Assembly: GCA_016219185.1 (NCBI GenBank)
Contig: JACRBZ010000075.1
Location: 1 to 50,621 of the forward strand
Length of the DNA stretch: 50,621 nucleotides
Direction of reading: 5' to 3'
DNA from: Deltaproteobacteria bacterium
GTDB lineage: Bacteria > Desulfobacterota > Desulfobacteria > Desulfobacterales > Desulfatirhabdiaceae
The position numbers and the translations under genes are program-made. The notes under the pieces are model-generated. The model was not told the DNA's origin. It ran no database searches and saw nothing but the letters and a program-made list of their open reading frames with translations. Shown here in pieces: positions 36,511 through 44,928 of the stretch. Numbering within the stretch: the stretch's first letter is position 1; each line of letters opens with the position of its first letter.

Positions 36511-36616
36511 ATGGCCATGTTATCAAAAGGAGAAAATCACATGATTAACGGAAAACCCGTCGTTATTCTTCTGGATCTTCGCCTGCCCAAGGTGGACGGC
36601 CTGGAGGTGCTGCGCC
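36511..36616 (+). pseudogene. Truncated receiver-domain fragment
   Basis: Frame GENHMINGKPVVILLDLRLP then KVDGLEVLRR is the middle of a response-regulator receiver domain including the phospho-acceptor Asp. It lacks the first half and breaks off at about 36616, where the sequence continues out of frame into a histidine kinase. An ATG at 36541 even keeps an AAGGAG upstream, but the product cannot fold as a receiver. Confidence 0.7.
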
Positions 36617-37546
36617 GAAGCCGGACTGCGGGAGTCTCAGAAGATGGAGGCCATCGGCCGCCTGGCTGGCGGCGTGGCGCACGACTTCAACAACATGCTC
36701 AGCATCATCAACGGCTATGCCGAAATTATGCTGTTGAAGCTCAAAGAAGGGGATCCGCTGTGCAGGGAAGTCCAACAGATTCTGAATGCGGGAAACCGGG
36801 CTGCTGACCTGACCCGGCAGCTTCTGGCATTCAGCCGCAAGTCGATCGTTCAACCCAAGGTGATCAGCCTCAACACGGTCGTAAGCGGACTGGAAAAAAT
36901 GCTCCAGCGCCTGATCGGTGAGGACATTCGCATGGTGATTGAGCTGGCGGAGGATCTCGGCCATGTGAAGGCAGATCCGGGTTTGATCGAGCAAGTGATT
37001 TTAAACCTTGCGGTCAACTCCAGAGATGCTATGCCGCAGGGTGGCCGGCTGACCATCGAGACGCAAAATGTGGAACTGGATGCATCCTTTTCCCGGCTTC
37101 ACGTATCCGTGGTGCCGGGGCCGTATGTGATGCTGGCCCTCAGCGACACCGGCGTCGGAATGGACGAAGCCACCCGTGAGCGCATCTTCGAGCCATTTTT
37201 TACCACTAAGGAAAAGGGAAAGGGTACCGGCCTTGGCCTTTCCATGGTCTATGGCATCGTCAAACAGAATAACGGCAGCATCTGGGTCTATAGCGAGCCC
37301 GGTCAAGGCACGGCCTTCAAGATCTATCTGCCGCGAATTGAGGAAGCCGTGGAGCCGGAACACATCGTTTCAGCCGAGCCCGCTGCCCGTGGCACGGAGA
37401 CGCTTCTGATCGTCGAGGATGAGGAAGCGGTCTGCATGCTGGTAAAACAAATCCTCTTGTCCGCTGGCTTAAAATCCCCCTTTTTTCAAAGGGGGGAATT
37501 TAAGTTTTCAAGTTTTGATGTGCAAATGAAAAAGAGGGGCCTCTGA
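36617..37546 (+). pseudogene. Broken hybrid histidine kinase (HisKA-HATPase, truncated REC)
   Basis: Kinase homology starts at EAGLRESQKMEAIGRLAGG, with VAHDFNNMLSIINGYAEIM, and runs through HATPase (GKGTGLGLSMVYGIVKQNNG) into a receiver domain TLLIVEDEEAVCMLVKQILL. That domain stops after SAGL, where a dispersed repeat replaces it. The input domain is missing and the 5' end is fused out of frame to a receiver fragment. An ATG at 36644 could still give a 300-residue kinase core, so residual activity cannot be ruled out. Confidence 0.75.
37468..37538. repeat. Dispersed palindromic repeat, copy B
   Basis: CTTAAAATCCCCC, T6, CAAAGGGGGGAATTTAAG and a tail TTTTCAAGTTTTGATGTG match copy A at 2748-2827 through the same C-tract/G-tract palindrome and a similar tail. 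It lies within the receiver part of a hybrid kinase and supplies its premature 3' end, so it appears to have inserted there. Confidence 0.7.
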
Positions 37547-37561
37547 GCTTTTTGCGGGCTT

Positions 37562-38716
37562 TCAGGAAAGCCGCTTATCCTTCAGGACATGATCCGAGAT
37601 CACGATGCGCTGGATTTCGGAAGTGCCTTCGTAGATCGTGAAGACCCGCGCGTCCCGGAAAAAGCGTTCCACCGGATAATCCTTGATGAATCCGTAACCG
37701 CCATGCATTTGAAGGGCCTTGGCCGTGACCCGGTTGACCATCTCGGAGGCAAAGAGTTTGGCCATGGATGCCTGGGCCGTATATTTTTCCCCACGGTCCT
37801 TCATGGATGCCGCCGAAAGCATGAGCTGCCGGGCGGCTTCAATTTCCGTGGCCATGTCGGCGATGATCCAGCGAAGTCCCTGGAATTTGCAGATTTTCTG
37901 GCCGAACTGATCCCTTTCTTTGGCATACTTGACGGCTGCATCCAGGGCAGCCTGCGCAACGCCGATGGACTGGGCCGCAATGCCGATGCGCCCGCTGTCC
38001 AGTCCCTTCATGACGATTTTAAAGCCGTCGCCTTCCTGGCCCAGCAGGTTTTCCGCCGGCACCCGGCAGTCTTCAAAGATCAGATCCGTGGTGTCCGAGG
38101 CACGGAGCCCCATTTTATCTTCGGTTCTTCCGACAATCATGCCCGGAGTTTTCCGGGGGATGATGAATGCGCTGATTCCCTTGTGACGCAGGGCTTCATC
38201 GGTTTTGGCGGTGACGATCACCAGCCCCGCGTTTTTACCCGTGGAAATGAACCGCTTGACGCCGCTGATGACGTAGCTGTCCCCGTCGCGAACCGCCGTG
38301 GTGGTCTGCGCCACGGGGTTCGAGCCGGCATGGGGCTCGGTCAGGGCAAAGGCGCCGATGAATTTTCCGGCAGCCAGGGGTTTGAGGTACCGCTGTTTTT
38401 GATCCTCGGTGCCGAAATGGTAAATGCTCTCGCAGACGATCGAGTTGTGCACCGACATGACCACGGCGGTCGAGGCGCAGGAATAGGCGATTTCCGAAAG
38501 CGCCAGCACATAGCTGATCGTATCCGCGCCTTCGCCGCCATATTCCGCGGGAATCATCATGCCCATGAAACCCAGTTCGCCCATTTTTTTTAAAATCTGA
38601 GCGGGGAATTCCTTGTTCTGATCGCGCTCTGCTGCTTCCGGGGCCACAACCTTTCGGGAAAATTCCCGCACCATGGCCTGAATCATGAGTTGTTCATCAG
38701 TCAGTTTGTATGACAT
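37562..38716 (-). CDS. Acyl-CoA dehydrogenase (short-chain type)
   Basis: The 384-residue FAD enzyme has the full acyl-CoA dehydrogenase layout: FAD contact GAFALTEPHAGSNP, GVKRFISTG and the catalytic Glu in IYEGTSEIQRIVISDHVL near residue 368. It introduces the 2,3-double bond of an acyl-CoA and passes electrons to an electron-transfer flavoprotein. Length and motifs fit butyryl- or short-branched-chain dehydrogenases; exact substrate is not decided. It is the last gene of the IcmF operon, 20 bases after the XRE-cupin gene. The repeat copy B lies just beyond its end. Confidence 0.93.
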   Translation of the reverse strand: MSYKLTDEQLMIQAMVREFSRKVVAPEAAERDQNKEFPAQILKKMGELGFMGMMIPAEYGGEGADTISYVLALSEIAYSCASTAVVMSVHNSIVCESIYHFGTEDQKQRYLKPLAAGKFIGAFALTEPHAGSNPVAQTTTAVRDGDSYVISGVKRFISTGKNAGLVIVTAKTDEALRHKGISAFIIPRKTPGMIVGRTEDKMGLRASDTTDLIFEDCRVPAENLLGQEGDGFKIVMKGLDSGRIGIAAQSIGVAQAALDAAVKYAKERDQFGQKICKFQGLRWIIADMATEIEAARQLMLSAASMKDRGEKYTAQASMAKLFASEMVNRVTAKALQMHGGYGFIKDYPVERFFRDARVFTIYEGTSEIQRIVISDHVLKDKRLS

Positions 38717-38735
38717 ATCCTTCCTCTTATAGATA

Positions 38736-39290
38736 TCAGGGGCTGTACACCACCACGATCAGTTCGGCGGCGGTTTCGCCGCAATTGCGCAGGTTGTGCT
38801 GAATGCCGGAGTTGAAATGCAGGGTTTCCCCGGTTTCCAGCTTGTTGACGTGTTCGCCGACCATGATCTCGATTTTTCCGGACAGCACATAGACGAATTC
38901 TTCGCCTTCGTGATGGTAACCGACCCCGAGATGCTCCTGAAATGCATCGATGGTCACCCGGAATGCCTTCAAATGCTTGTTTTCAGCCCCGGGCGTCAGG
39001 GTCGTGTAAGCATAGTGATCGGTTCGCTTCGTATAGGCCTTGATCCGATCCTGGAGGCTGGATGGCTCTTCCTTGAGGAGAATTCCGGAATCGATTTTCA
39101 GGGCCCTGGAAATCTGAAGCAGGGCCCCGACCGGCGGGGTGATTTTACCGGCCTCGATTTTCTTCAGATGATCGATGGAAAAACCGGTCTCATTGGCGAT
39201 GTTGTCCAGCGTAATATTCTTATCGGTTCGCACTTTCTTGATTTTTTGTCCGATGATGGTGGCGGTTGAATCCGCTGCTTTTTTCGGCAT
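38736..39290 (-). CDS. XRE-family regulator with cupin domain
   Basis: The 184-residue protein has a Cro/CI-type helix-turn-helix (about residues 10-65: IKKVRTDKNITLDNIANETG, FSIDHLKKIEAGKITPPVG) and a C-terminal cupin barrel (about 110-183: HHEGEEFVYVLSGKIEIMVG and LETGETLHFNSGIQHNLRNC). Members bind small ligands through the cupin and repress or activate nearby genes. Its place between hydroxyacyl-CoA dehydrogenase and acyl-CoA dehydrogenase genes suggests it senses a pathway intermediate. Confidence 0.93.
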   Translation of the reverse strand: MPKKAADSTATIIGQKIKKVRTDKNITLDNIANETGFSIDHLKKIEAGKITPPVGALLQISRALKIDSGILLKEEPSSLQDRIKAYTKRTDHYAYTTLTPGAENKHLKAFRVTIDAFQEHLGVGYHHEGEEFVYVLSGKIEIMVGEHVNKLETGETLHFNSGIQHNLRNCGETAAELIVVVYSP

Positions 39291-39331
39291 AAGGCCTCCT
39301 TTTTGAGAAGTCGGGTGGCAGGAGTCGGCAA

Positions 39332-39371
39332 AGGGGTGGCAGACGGAATTCGTCTTCCGTCTGCCACCCCT
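39332..39371 (-). terminator. Strong hairpin between hbd and the XRE-cupin gene
   Basis: AGGGGTGGCAGACGGA (39332-39347) is exactly inverted at 39356-39371, a 16-bp perfect stem with an 8-base loop. It lies 16 bases beyond the 3' end of hbd. The U-run after it is short, so it may attenuate rather than end the transcript, or protect the 3' end. Confidence 0.55.
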
Positions 39372-39386
39372 CTGATTTTCCGCTTT

Positions 39387-40235
39387 TTAATACTCGAAAA
39401 ATCCCCGTCCGGTTTTTTTGCCCAGCCATCCGGCTTCGACATATTTGCGGAGCAGGGGGCAGGGGCGGTACTTGGAATCCTTGAACCCGTTGTAGAGGGT
39501 TTCCATGATGGCCAGACAGGTATCCAGGCCGATGAGATCCGCAAGCGCCAGGGGCCCCATGGGATGGTTCATTCCCAGTTTCATCACCGTGTCGATGTCC
39601 TCGCGGGTGCCGACGCCGTGGTAGAGGCAAAATACCGCCTCATTGATCATGGGCAGCAGTATCCGGTTGGCGATAAAGCCCGGATAGTCATTGGCCAGGG
39701 CCGGGGTTTTACCGAATTTCATCGAAAGATCCCAGGTCGTCTTAAAGGTTTCATCCGATGTGGCGATCCCCCGGATGACTTCAACCAGCTTCATCACCGG
39801 CACCGGGTTCATGAAGTGCATGCCGATGACTTTATCCGCTCGCTTTGTCTGCGCGGCAATCCTGCCGATGGGAATGGAAGAGGTGTTGGTTGCCAGGATC
39901 GCATGGGCCGGGCAGATTTCATCGAGCTGTTTGAAGATCTGAAATTTCAAGGTCTCGTTTTCGGTTGCGGCTTCAACCACGAAGTCGGCGGATGCCATGT
40001 CCTGAAGCGTTGTGCTCGGGGAAATCCGGGCCAGGACAGCGTCTTTTTCCGCGGCCGTCATCTTGCCTTTTTCAACGCTTCGGGCCAGGTTTTTGGTGAT
40101 CGTGTTCAGTCCGTTCTGAACGAATTCCGCTTTGATGTCGTTCATGATAACATTAAGACCGCTCATGGCCGCCACCTGGGCAATGCCATTTCCCATCTGA
40201 CCGGCGCCGATGACGCCGTAAGTTTTGATTTCCAT
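39387..40235 (-). CDS. hbd: 3-hydroxyacyl-CoA dehydrogenase (3-hydroxybutyryl-CoA type)
   Basis: The 282-residue enzyme has the NAD-binding GAGQMGNGIAQVAAMSG at its N-terminus, the catalytic His in HFMNPVPVMKLVEVIRG, and the helical C-terminal domain with GMNHPMGPLALADLIGLDT. It oxidises 3-hydroxybutyryl-CoA to acetoacetyl-CoA. Length matches stand-alone Hbd and not a fused hydratase. In the operon it sits between thiolase and the XRE-cupin gene. Confidence 0.95.
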   Translation of the reverse strand: MEIKTYGVIGAGQMGNGIAQVAAMSGLNVIMNDIKAEFVQNGLNTITKNLARSVEKGKMTAAEKDAVLARISPSTTLQDMASADFVVEAATENETLKFQIFKQLDEICPAHAILATNTSSIPIGRIAAQTKRADKVIGMHFMNPVPVMKLVEVIRGIATSDETFKTTWDLSMKFGKTPALANDYPGFIANRILLPMINEAVFCLYHGVGTREDIDTVMKLGMNHPMGPLALADLIGLDTCLAIMETLYNGFKDSKYRPCPLLRKYVEAGWLGKKTGRGFFEY

Positions 40236-40256
40236 TGAAAATTCCTCCGAATTGTT

Positions 40257-40381
40257 GATGGCTTCCTAAAAAGTCCAATATCTGCGTTGAGCTTCATCCT
40301 TCGTCATTGCGGCGTACTCAGTCGTACGCCTCACTCCTCAGGACTCGCTCGCCTTGATCTTGAACTTTTTATTTTGCCATC
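40257..40381. mobile_element. 125-bp non-coding element with terminal inverted repeats (MITE/REP type)
   Basis: The left end GATGGC-x5-AAAAAGT-x-CAA (40257-40278) is mirrored by the right end at 40360-40381, whose complement reads GATGGC-x5-AAAAAGTTCAA. Internally GGCGTAC (40312-40318) and GTACGCC (40324-40330) form another stem. It has no coding frame. I recall similar GCTTCATCCTTCGTC-type repeats from Desulfobacterota genomes. It fills the gap between thiolase and hbd. Confidence 0.65.
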
Positions 40382-40429
40382 CCGATTTTGTATTTTACGA
40401 ATTCACTTTCGTGCTTTGTCGTTGCAGAT

Positions 40430-41605
40430 TTACCGTTTCACGATCATGGCGACCGCTTCGCCGCCGCCAAGGCAAAGGGAAACCAGGCCGGTTTTCTTAT
40501 CCGTTTTGATCATCTCATGAAGCAGGGTTACCAGAAGCCTGCACCCGCTGGCGCCGATGGGATGGCCAAGGGCCACGCTGCCGCCGTTGACATTGACTTT
40601 TTGAGGATCCAGGGTGAGTTCCCGAAGCGCGGCAACGGTCGAGCCGCTGAAGGCTTCATTGACTTCATACAGATCGATTGCGTCCACGGACAGACCTTCT
40701 TTTTTCAGGCATTTGGGAATGGCCCAAATCGGTGCGACCAGCACATATTTCATGTCGATGCCATAGGATGCCTGAGCCCCGACGGTCGCCAGAACCTTGC
40801 AGCCAAGCTCGGTTGCTTTTTCACGGGACATCACCACGACTGCCGCGGCCCCGTCGCTGATGATCGAAGCATTTCCGGCGGTCCCGACCCCGTCTTTTTT
40901 AAAGGCACCCTTCATTTTGGACAGGCTTTCCAGGCTGGTTTCCTGGGCGCATTCATCCTGGCTGAAAAGGATCGGGTCGCCCTTTCTCCGGGGGATCGGG
41001 ACCGGAACGATTTCATCCTTGAACCTGCCGGATGCGATCGCGGCAATGGCCCTTCGGTAGGATTCCGCGGCGTATTTGTCCTGATCCTCGCGGGTAACGT
41101 TGTATTTTTCGGAGCACAGCTCATTGGACATGCCCATGTGAAAATCATTGACGATGTCCCAGAGTCCGTCATGGATCATATGGTCTTCCAGCTTTCCCGG
41201 TCCCATGCGATAACCGAATCTGGCTTTTTCCAGATAATAAGGGGCCATGCTCATGTTTTCCATGCCGCCGGCGACCACCACATCGGCATCACCGGTCTGA
41301 ACGGCCTGGGCCGCCAGCATCACGGCCTTTAAGGCTGATCCGCAAACCTTATTGATTGTGACACACTCCGTTTCCCAGGGCATGCCGGCCCGGACCGCAG
41401 CCTGCTTGGCCGGATTCTGGCCGTATCCGCAGGGCAGAACCAGCCCCATGATGACCTCGTTGACCGCGGATTTGGGAACTTTGGCCCGCTCGATCGCGGC
41501 TTCGATAACAATGGCTCCCAACTGGGTTGCCCCGACAGCGCTCAATGATCCGTTAAAACTGCCCAGCGGGGTCCTGACCGCGCTGACAATGACCGCTTCT
41601 TTCAT
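40430..41605 (-). CDS. Acetyl-CoA acetyltransferase (thiolase)
   Basis: The 391-residue thiolase has the acyl-accepting Cys in NKVCGSALKAVMLAAQA (about residue 88), the active-site GHPIGASGCRLL His near 348 and the final CLGGGEAVA Cys near 378. It cleaves acetoacetyl-CoA to two acetyl-CoA in catabolism, or condenses it. It follows IcmF by 48 bases. A longer-chain 3-ketoacyl-CoA preference is possible. Confidence 0.95.
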   Translation of the reverse strand: MKEAVIVSAVRTPLGSFNGSLSAVGATQLGAIVIEAAIERAKVPKSAVNEVIMGLVLPCGYGQNPAKQAAVRAGMPWETECVTINKVCGSALKAVMLAAQAVQTGDADVVVAGGMENMSMAPYYLEKARFGYRMGPGKLEDHMIHDGLWDIVNDFHMGMSNELCSEKYNVTREDQDKYAAESYRRAIAAIASGRFKDEIVPVPIPRRKGDPILFSQDECAQETSLESLSKMKGAFKKDGVGTAGNASIISDGAAAVVVMSREKATELGCKVLATVGAQASYGIDMKYVLVAPIWAIPKCLKKEGLSVDAIDLYEVNEAFSGSTVAALRELTLDPQKVNVNGGSVALGHPIGASGCRLLVTLLHEMIKTDKKTGLVSLCLGGGEAVAMIVKR

Positions 41606-41652
41606 TTAACCATCTCCTTATGTTTGGGCTTAAAAAAAGACAGCCCCTATGA

Positions 41653-44600
41653 TTACATATTCCGCCGATACTTGCCGCCCACATCATACAGGGCCTGCGT
41701 GATCTGGCCCAGAGAGCATACGCGAACGGTCTGCATCAGCTCGGCAAAGAGGTTCTCCCCGGAAAAAGCCGCCTGCTGAAGGTGCTTCAGCGCCGCCGGG
41801 GCCTCGCGCTGGTGTTTGTCCTTGAATTCAGCCAGGCGCCGGATCTGGGATTCTTTTTCTTCTTCCGATGCCCTGGCCAGTTCCACGCCGTCGCTGAGTT
41901 CATCGCCCAGAATATTGGGATCCCGGAAGGTGTTGACGCCGACAATGGGGTATTCGCCGGTGTGTTTCAGGATTTCGTAGTGAATGGATTCTTCCTGAAT
42001 CTTGCTGCGCTGATAGCCGGTTTCCATGGCGCCCAGAACCCCACCACGCTCGGTGATCCGATCGAATTCCATCAGTACGGCTTCCTCGACCAGGCGTGTG
42101 AGCTCTTCCACGATAAAACTGCCCTGGTTCATGTTTTCGTTTTTGGCCAGTCCCCATTCCCGGTTGATGATGAGCTGAATGGCCAGCGCCCTTCGCACGG
42201 ATTCGGTGCTGGGCGTGGTGATGGCCTCGTCGAATGCATTGGTATGCAGGCTGTTGCAGTTGTCGTAAATGGCGCAAAGGGCCTGAAGCGTGGTCCGGAT
42301 GTCATTGAACTGGATATCCTGGCTGTGAAGCGACCGGCCAGAGGTCTGAATGTGGTATTTGAGCATCTGGGACCGCTCGGATGCCTTGTATTTTTCCTTC
42401 ATGGCAATGGACCAGATCCGGCGTGCCACCCTTCCGATGACCGTAAATTCCGGATCCATGCCGTTTGAAAAGAAAAAGGACAGATTCGGCGCAAAACTGT
42501 CGAGCGGCATTTTCCGGGAAAGATAATACTCCACGTAGGTAAAGCCGTTCGAGAGGGTCAGTGCTAACTGGGTGAGGGGATTGGCGCCGGCCTCGGCAAT
42601 ATGGTATCCGGATATGGACACGGAATAGAAATTGCGAACCCGGTTCTGAATAAAGAATTCCTGAATGTCGCCCATCATTTTCAGGGCGAATTCAATGGAG
42701 AAAATACAGGTGTTCTGTCCCTGGTCTTCTTTCAGAATATCGGCCTGAACCGTTCCCCGGACCGTGGAAAGGGCCTTGGCGCGAATCTGCGCATATTCTT
42801 CCTCGGATGGCTTCCGGCCGTTTATTCTCGTGAATTTATCCACCTGCTGGTCGATGGCCGTGTTCATGAACATGGCCAGGATGATTGGCGCCGGGCCGTT
42901 GATGGTCATGGATACCGATGTATTGGGCGCGCAGAGGTCAAACCCGTCGTAAAGGATCTTGACGTCATCCAGGGTACAGATGCTGACCCCGGAAGTGCCG
43001 ATTTTCCCGTAAATGTCCGGCCGGATTTCGGGATCATATCCATACAGGGTCGCGGAATCGAATGCCGTGGACAGGCGCTTGGCGTCGTAATTACCGGAAA
43101 GCAGCTTGAAGCGCCGGTTGGTTCGGGCCGGATCCCCTTCTCCGGCAAACATTCGCGTGGGGTCTTCGCCGACCCGCTTTAACGGAAACACGCCGCCGGT
43201 ATAGGGAAACCTTCCCGGAACATTTTCCTCGCGCATCCAGCGATAGATTTCACCGGGGTCCTTGAAGCGGGGAATGGAGATCTTGGGGATTTTTTTATGA
43301 GACAGGGATTCGGTGTAAAGCGGAACCTTGATGTCGCAGCCCCGGACCTGATAGGTGAGCATGTCCTGGGTGTAAGCAGCCTTGATGTCGTTCCATTCTT
43401 TCAAGATGGCCGCGGATTCTTCTTCCACCCCTTTCCTGGCCCGGGACGTCTCGTCCTTTAGCTGGAACAACAGCGCGGACATGTCGCTGGACAGGGTTTG
43501 TTCAACGGATTTGACGGCTTCTTCCAGATGCCAGACCTTGCGGATGGCTTCGGCCTGGGTTTCGGTTTTCTTGTGGTATTCTCTGACGGTATCGGATATT
43601 TCAGCCAGATAGCGGATGCGTTCCGACGGAATGATGATGGTTTTCGAGCTCGAGGTCCGGGTATCCGGCTTCGGGAGCCGGGTGGAAAAGCGGACCGCCG
43701 TCTTTTCTGCCAGGGTATCCAGAATGGTGTGGTAGAGCGCCGTGACGCCGTCGTCATTGAATTTGGAGGCAATGGTTCCGAACACCGGCATGCTTTCCGG
43801 AGACTGGTCCCAGGCCGATCGGTTTCGCTGAACCTGCTTTCTGACATCCCGGACAGCATCTTCTCCGCCGCGTTTTTCAAATTTATTCACGACCACGATA
43901 TCGGCATAATCAAGCATGTCGATTTTTTCAAGCTGGGAGGCTGCGCCGAACTCGCTGGTCATGACATACATGGATGTATCCACAAGATCGGTGATCAGCG
44001 AGTCGCCCTGGCCGATGCCGGCGGTTTCGGCAATGATCAGGTCAAAGCCTGCGGCCTTCAGGGCCTGGATGGTTTCACCCAGGGTATCGGGAATTTCGGT
44101 GTTGGACTGGCGGGTGGCCAGAGACCGCATGTATACGCGGGGACTTCCGATGGCATTCATGCGGATCCGGTCGCCAAGAAGCGCGCCGCCGGTTTTTCTT
44201 CGGGAAGGATCGCAACTGACGATCGCGACATGGAGATCCGGCATATCATGCAGCAGGCGAAGGATCAGTTCATCGGTCAGGGAGGATTTCCCGGCACCGC
44301 CGGTTCCGGTGATGCCCAGAACCGGAATGGTTTTGCCGGATGCCTTGCTTTTGAGCTTTTCCATCAGTTCCGGCAGGTGGCTGATGTGATGAAATTTGGT
44401 CTGCTCGACGGTCGAGATCAGGTTGGCCACGCGCGGTTTGTTCAGGGGAGAAAGCGCGTCCAGGTTGGGGACATGGCCGTTGACCGTTGAAAAATCCATG
44501 GCTTCAACCATGTGATTGATGATGCCCTGAAGTCCCATGCGCGTGCCGTCTTCCGGAGAATATATCTTGGCAACGCCGTATGCTTCCAGCTCCCGGATTT

Positions 44601-44928
44601 CATCCGGAACGATCACGCCGCCGCCGCCTCCGAAAACCTTGATCTGGGAAGCGCCGTTTTCTTTCAGCAGATCCACCATGTACTTGAAAAATTCGACATG
44701 ACCGCCCTGATAACTGGATACGGCGATGCCCTGAACATCTTCTTCGATGGCGGCGTCAACGATTTCCTGCACGGACCGGTTATGCCCCAGGTGAATGACT
44801 TCAACGCCGGTGTCCTGCAAAATCCGTCTCATGATGTTGATGGAAGCATCATGGCCGTCAAAAAGAGAGGTGGCTGTAACCACCCGGACATTATGTTTGG
44901 GCTGATAGGCTTGAATCGCGATACTCAC
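41653..44928 (-). CDS. icmF: Fused isobutyryl-CoA mutase IcmF (B12 domain, G-protein chaperone, mutase domain)
   Basis: The 1091-residue protein has an N-terminal B12-binding domain (DGHDASINIMRRIL at about residues 22-35), a MeaB-type GTPase domain (Walker A GITGTGGAGKSS, about 208-219), and the acyl-CoA mutase barrel beyond about 560 (FDSATLYGYDPEIRPDIYGK, SISGYHIAEAGANP, YHIQTSGRSLHSQDIQFNDI, TTLQAL). This order is that of IcmF, which isomerises isobutyryl-CoA and n-butyryl-CoA with adenosylcobalamin. The GTG at 44928 has GGAGG upstream and overlaps the TetR stop by 4 bases; a longer frame exists but is TetR in another frame. The segment GGVFPLKRVG carries Leu583 where I recall Phe in known IcmF enzymes. 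Confidence 0.95.
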   Translation of the reverse strand: MSIAIQAYQPKHNVRVVTATSLFDGHDASINIMRRILQDTGVEVIHLGHNRSVQEIVDAAIEEDVQGIAVSSYQGGHVEFFKYMVDLLKENGASQIKVFGGGGGVIVPDEIRELEAYGVAKIYSPEDGTRMGLQGIINHMVEAMDFSTVNGHVPNLDALSPLNKPRVANLISTVEQTKFHHISHLPELMEKLKSKASGKTIPVLGITGTGGAGKSSLTDELILRLLHDMPDLHVAIVSCDPSRRKTGGALLGDRIRMNAIGSPRVYMRSLATRQSNTEIPDTLGETIQALKAAGFDLIIAETAGIGQGDSLITDLVDTSMYVMTSEFGAASQLEKIDMLDYADIVVVNKFEKRGGEDAVRDVRKQVQRNRSAWDQSPESMPVFGTIASKFNDDGVTALYHTILDTLAEKTAVRFSTRLPKPDTRTSSSKTIIIPSERIRYLAEISDTVREYHKKTETQAEAIRKVWHLEEAVKSVEQTLSSDMSALLFQLKDETSRARKGVEEESAAILKEWNDIKAAYTQDMLTYQVRGCDIKVPLYTESLSHKKIPKISIPRFKDPGEIYRWMREENVPGRFPYTGGVFPLKRVGEDPTRMFAGEGDPARTNRRFKLLSGNYDAKRLSTAFDSATLYGYDPEIRPDIYGKIGTSGVSICTLDDVKILYDGFDLCAPNTSVSMTINGPAPIILAMFMNTAIDQQVDKFTRINGRKPSEEEYAQIRAKALSTVRGTVQADILKEDQGQNTCIFSIEFALKMMGDIQEFFIQNRVRNFYSVSISGYHIAEAGANPLTQLALTLSNGFTYVEYYLSRKMPLDSFAPNLSFFFSNGMDPEFTVIGRVARRIWSIAMKEKYKASERSQMLKYHIQTSGRSLHSQDIQFNDIRTTLQALCAIYDNCNSLHTNAFDEAITTPSTESVRRALAIQLIINREWGLAKNENMNQGSFIVEELTRLVEEAVLMEFDRITERGGVLGAMETGYQRSKIQEESIHYEILKHTGEYPIVGVNTFRDPNILGDELSDGVELARASEEEKESQIRRLAEFKDKHQREAPAALKHLQQAAFSGENLFAELMQTVRVCSLGQITQALYDVGGKYRRNM

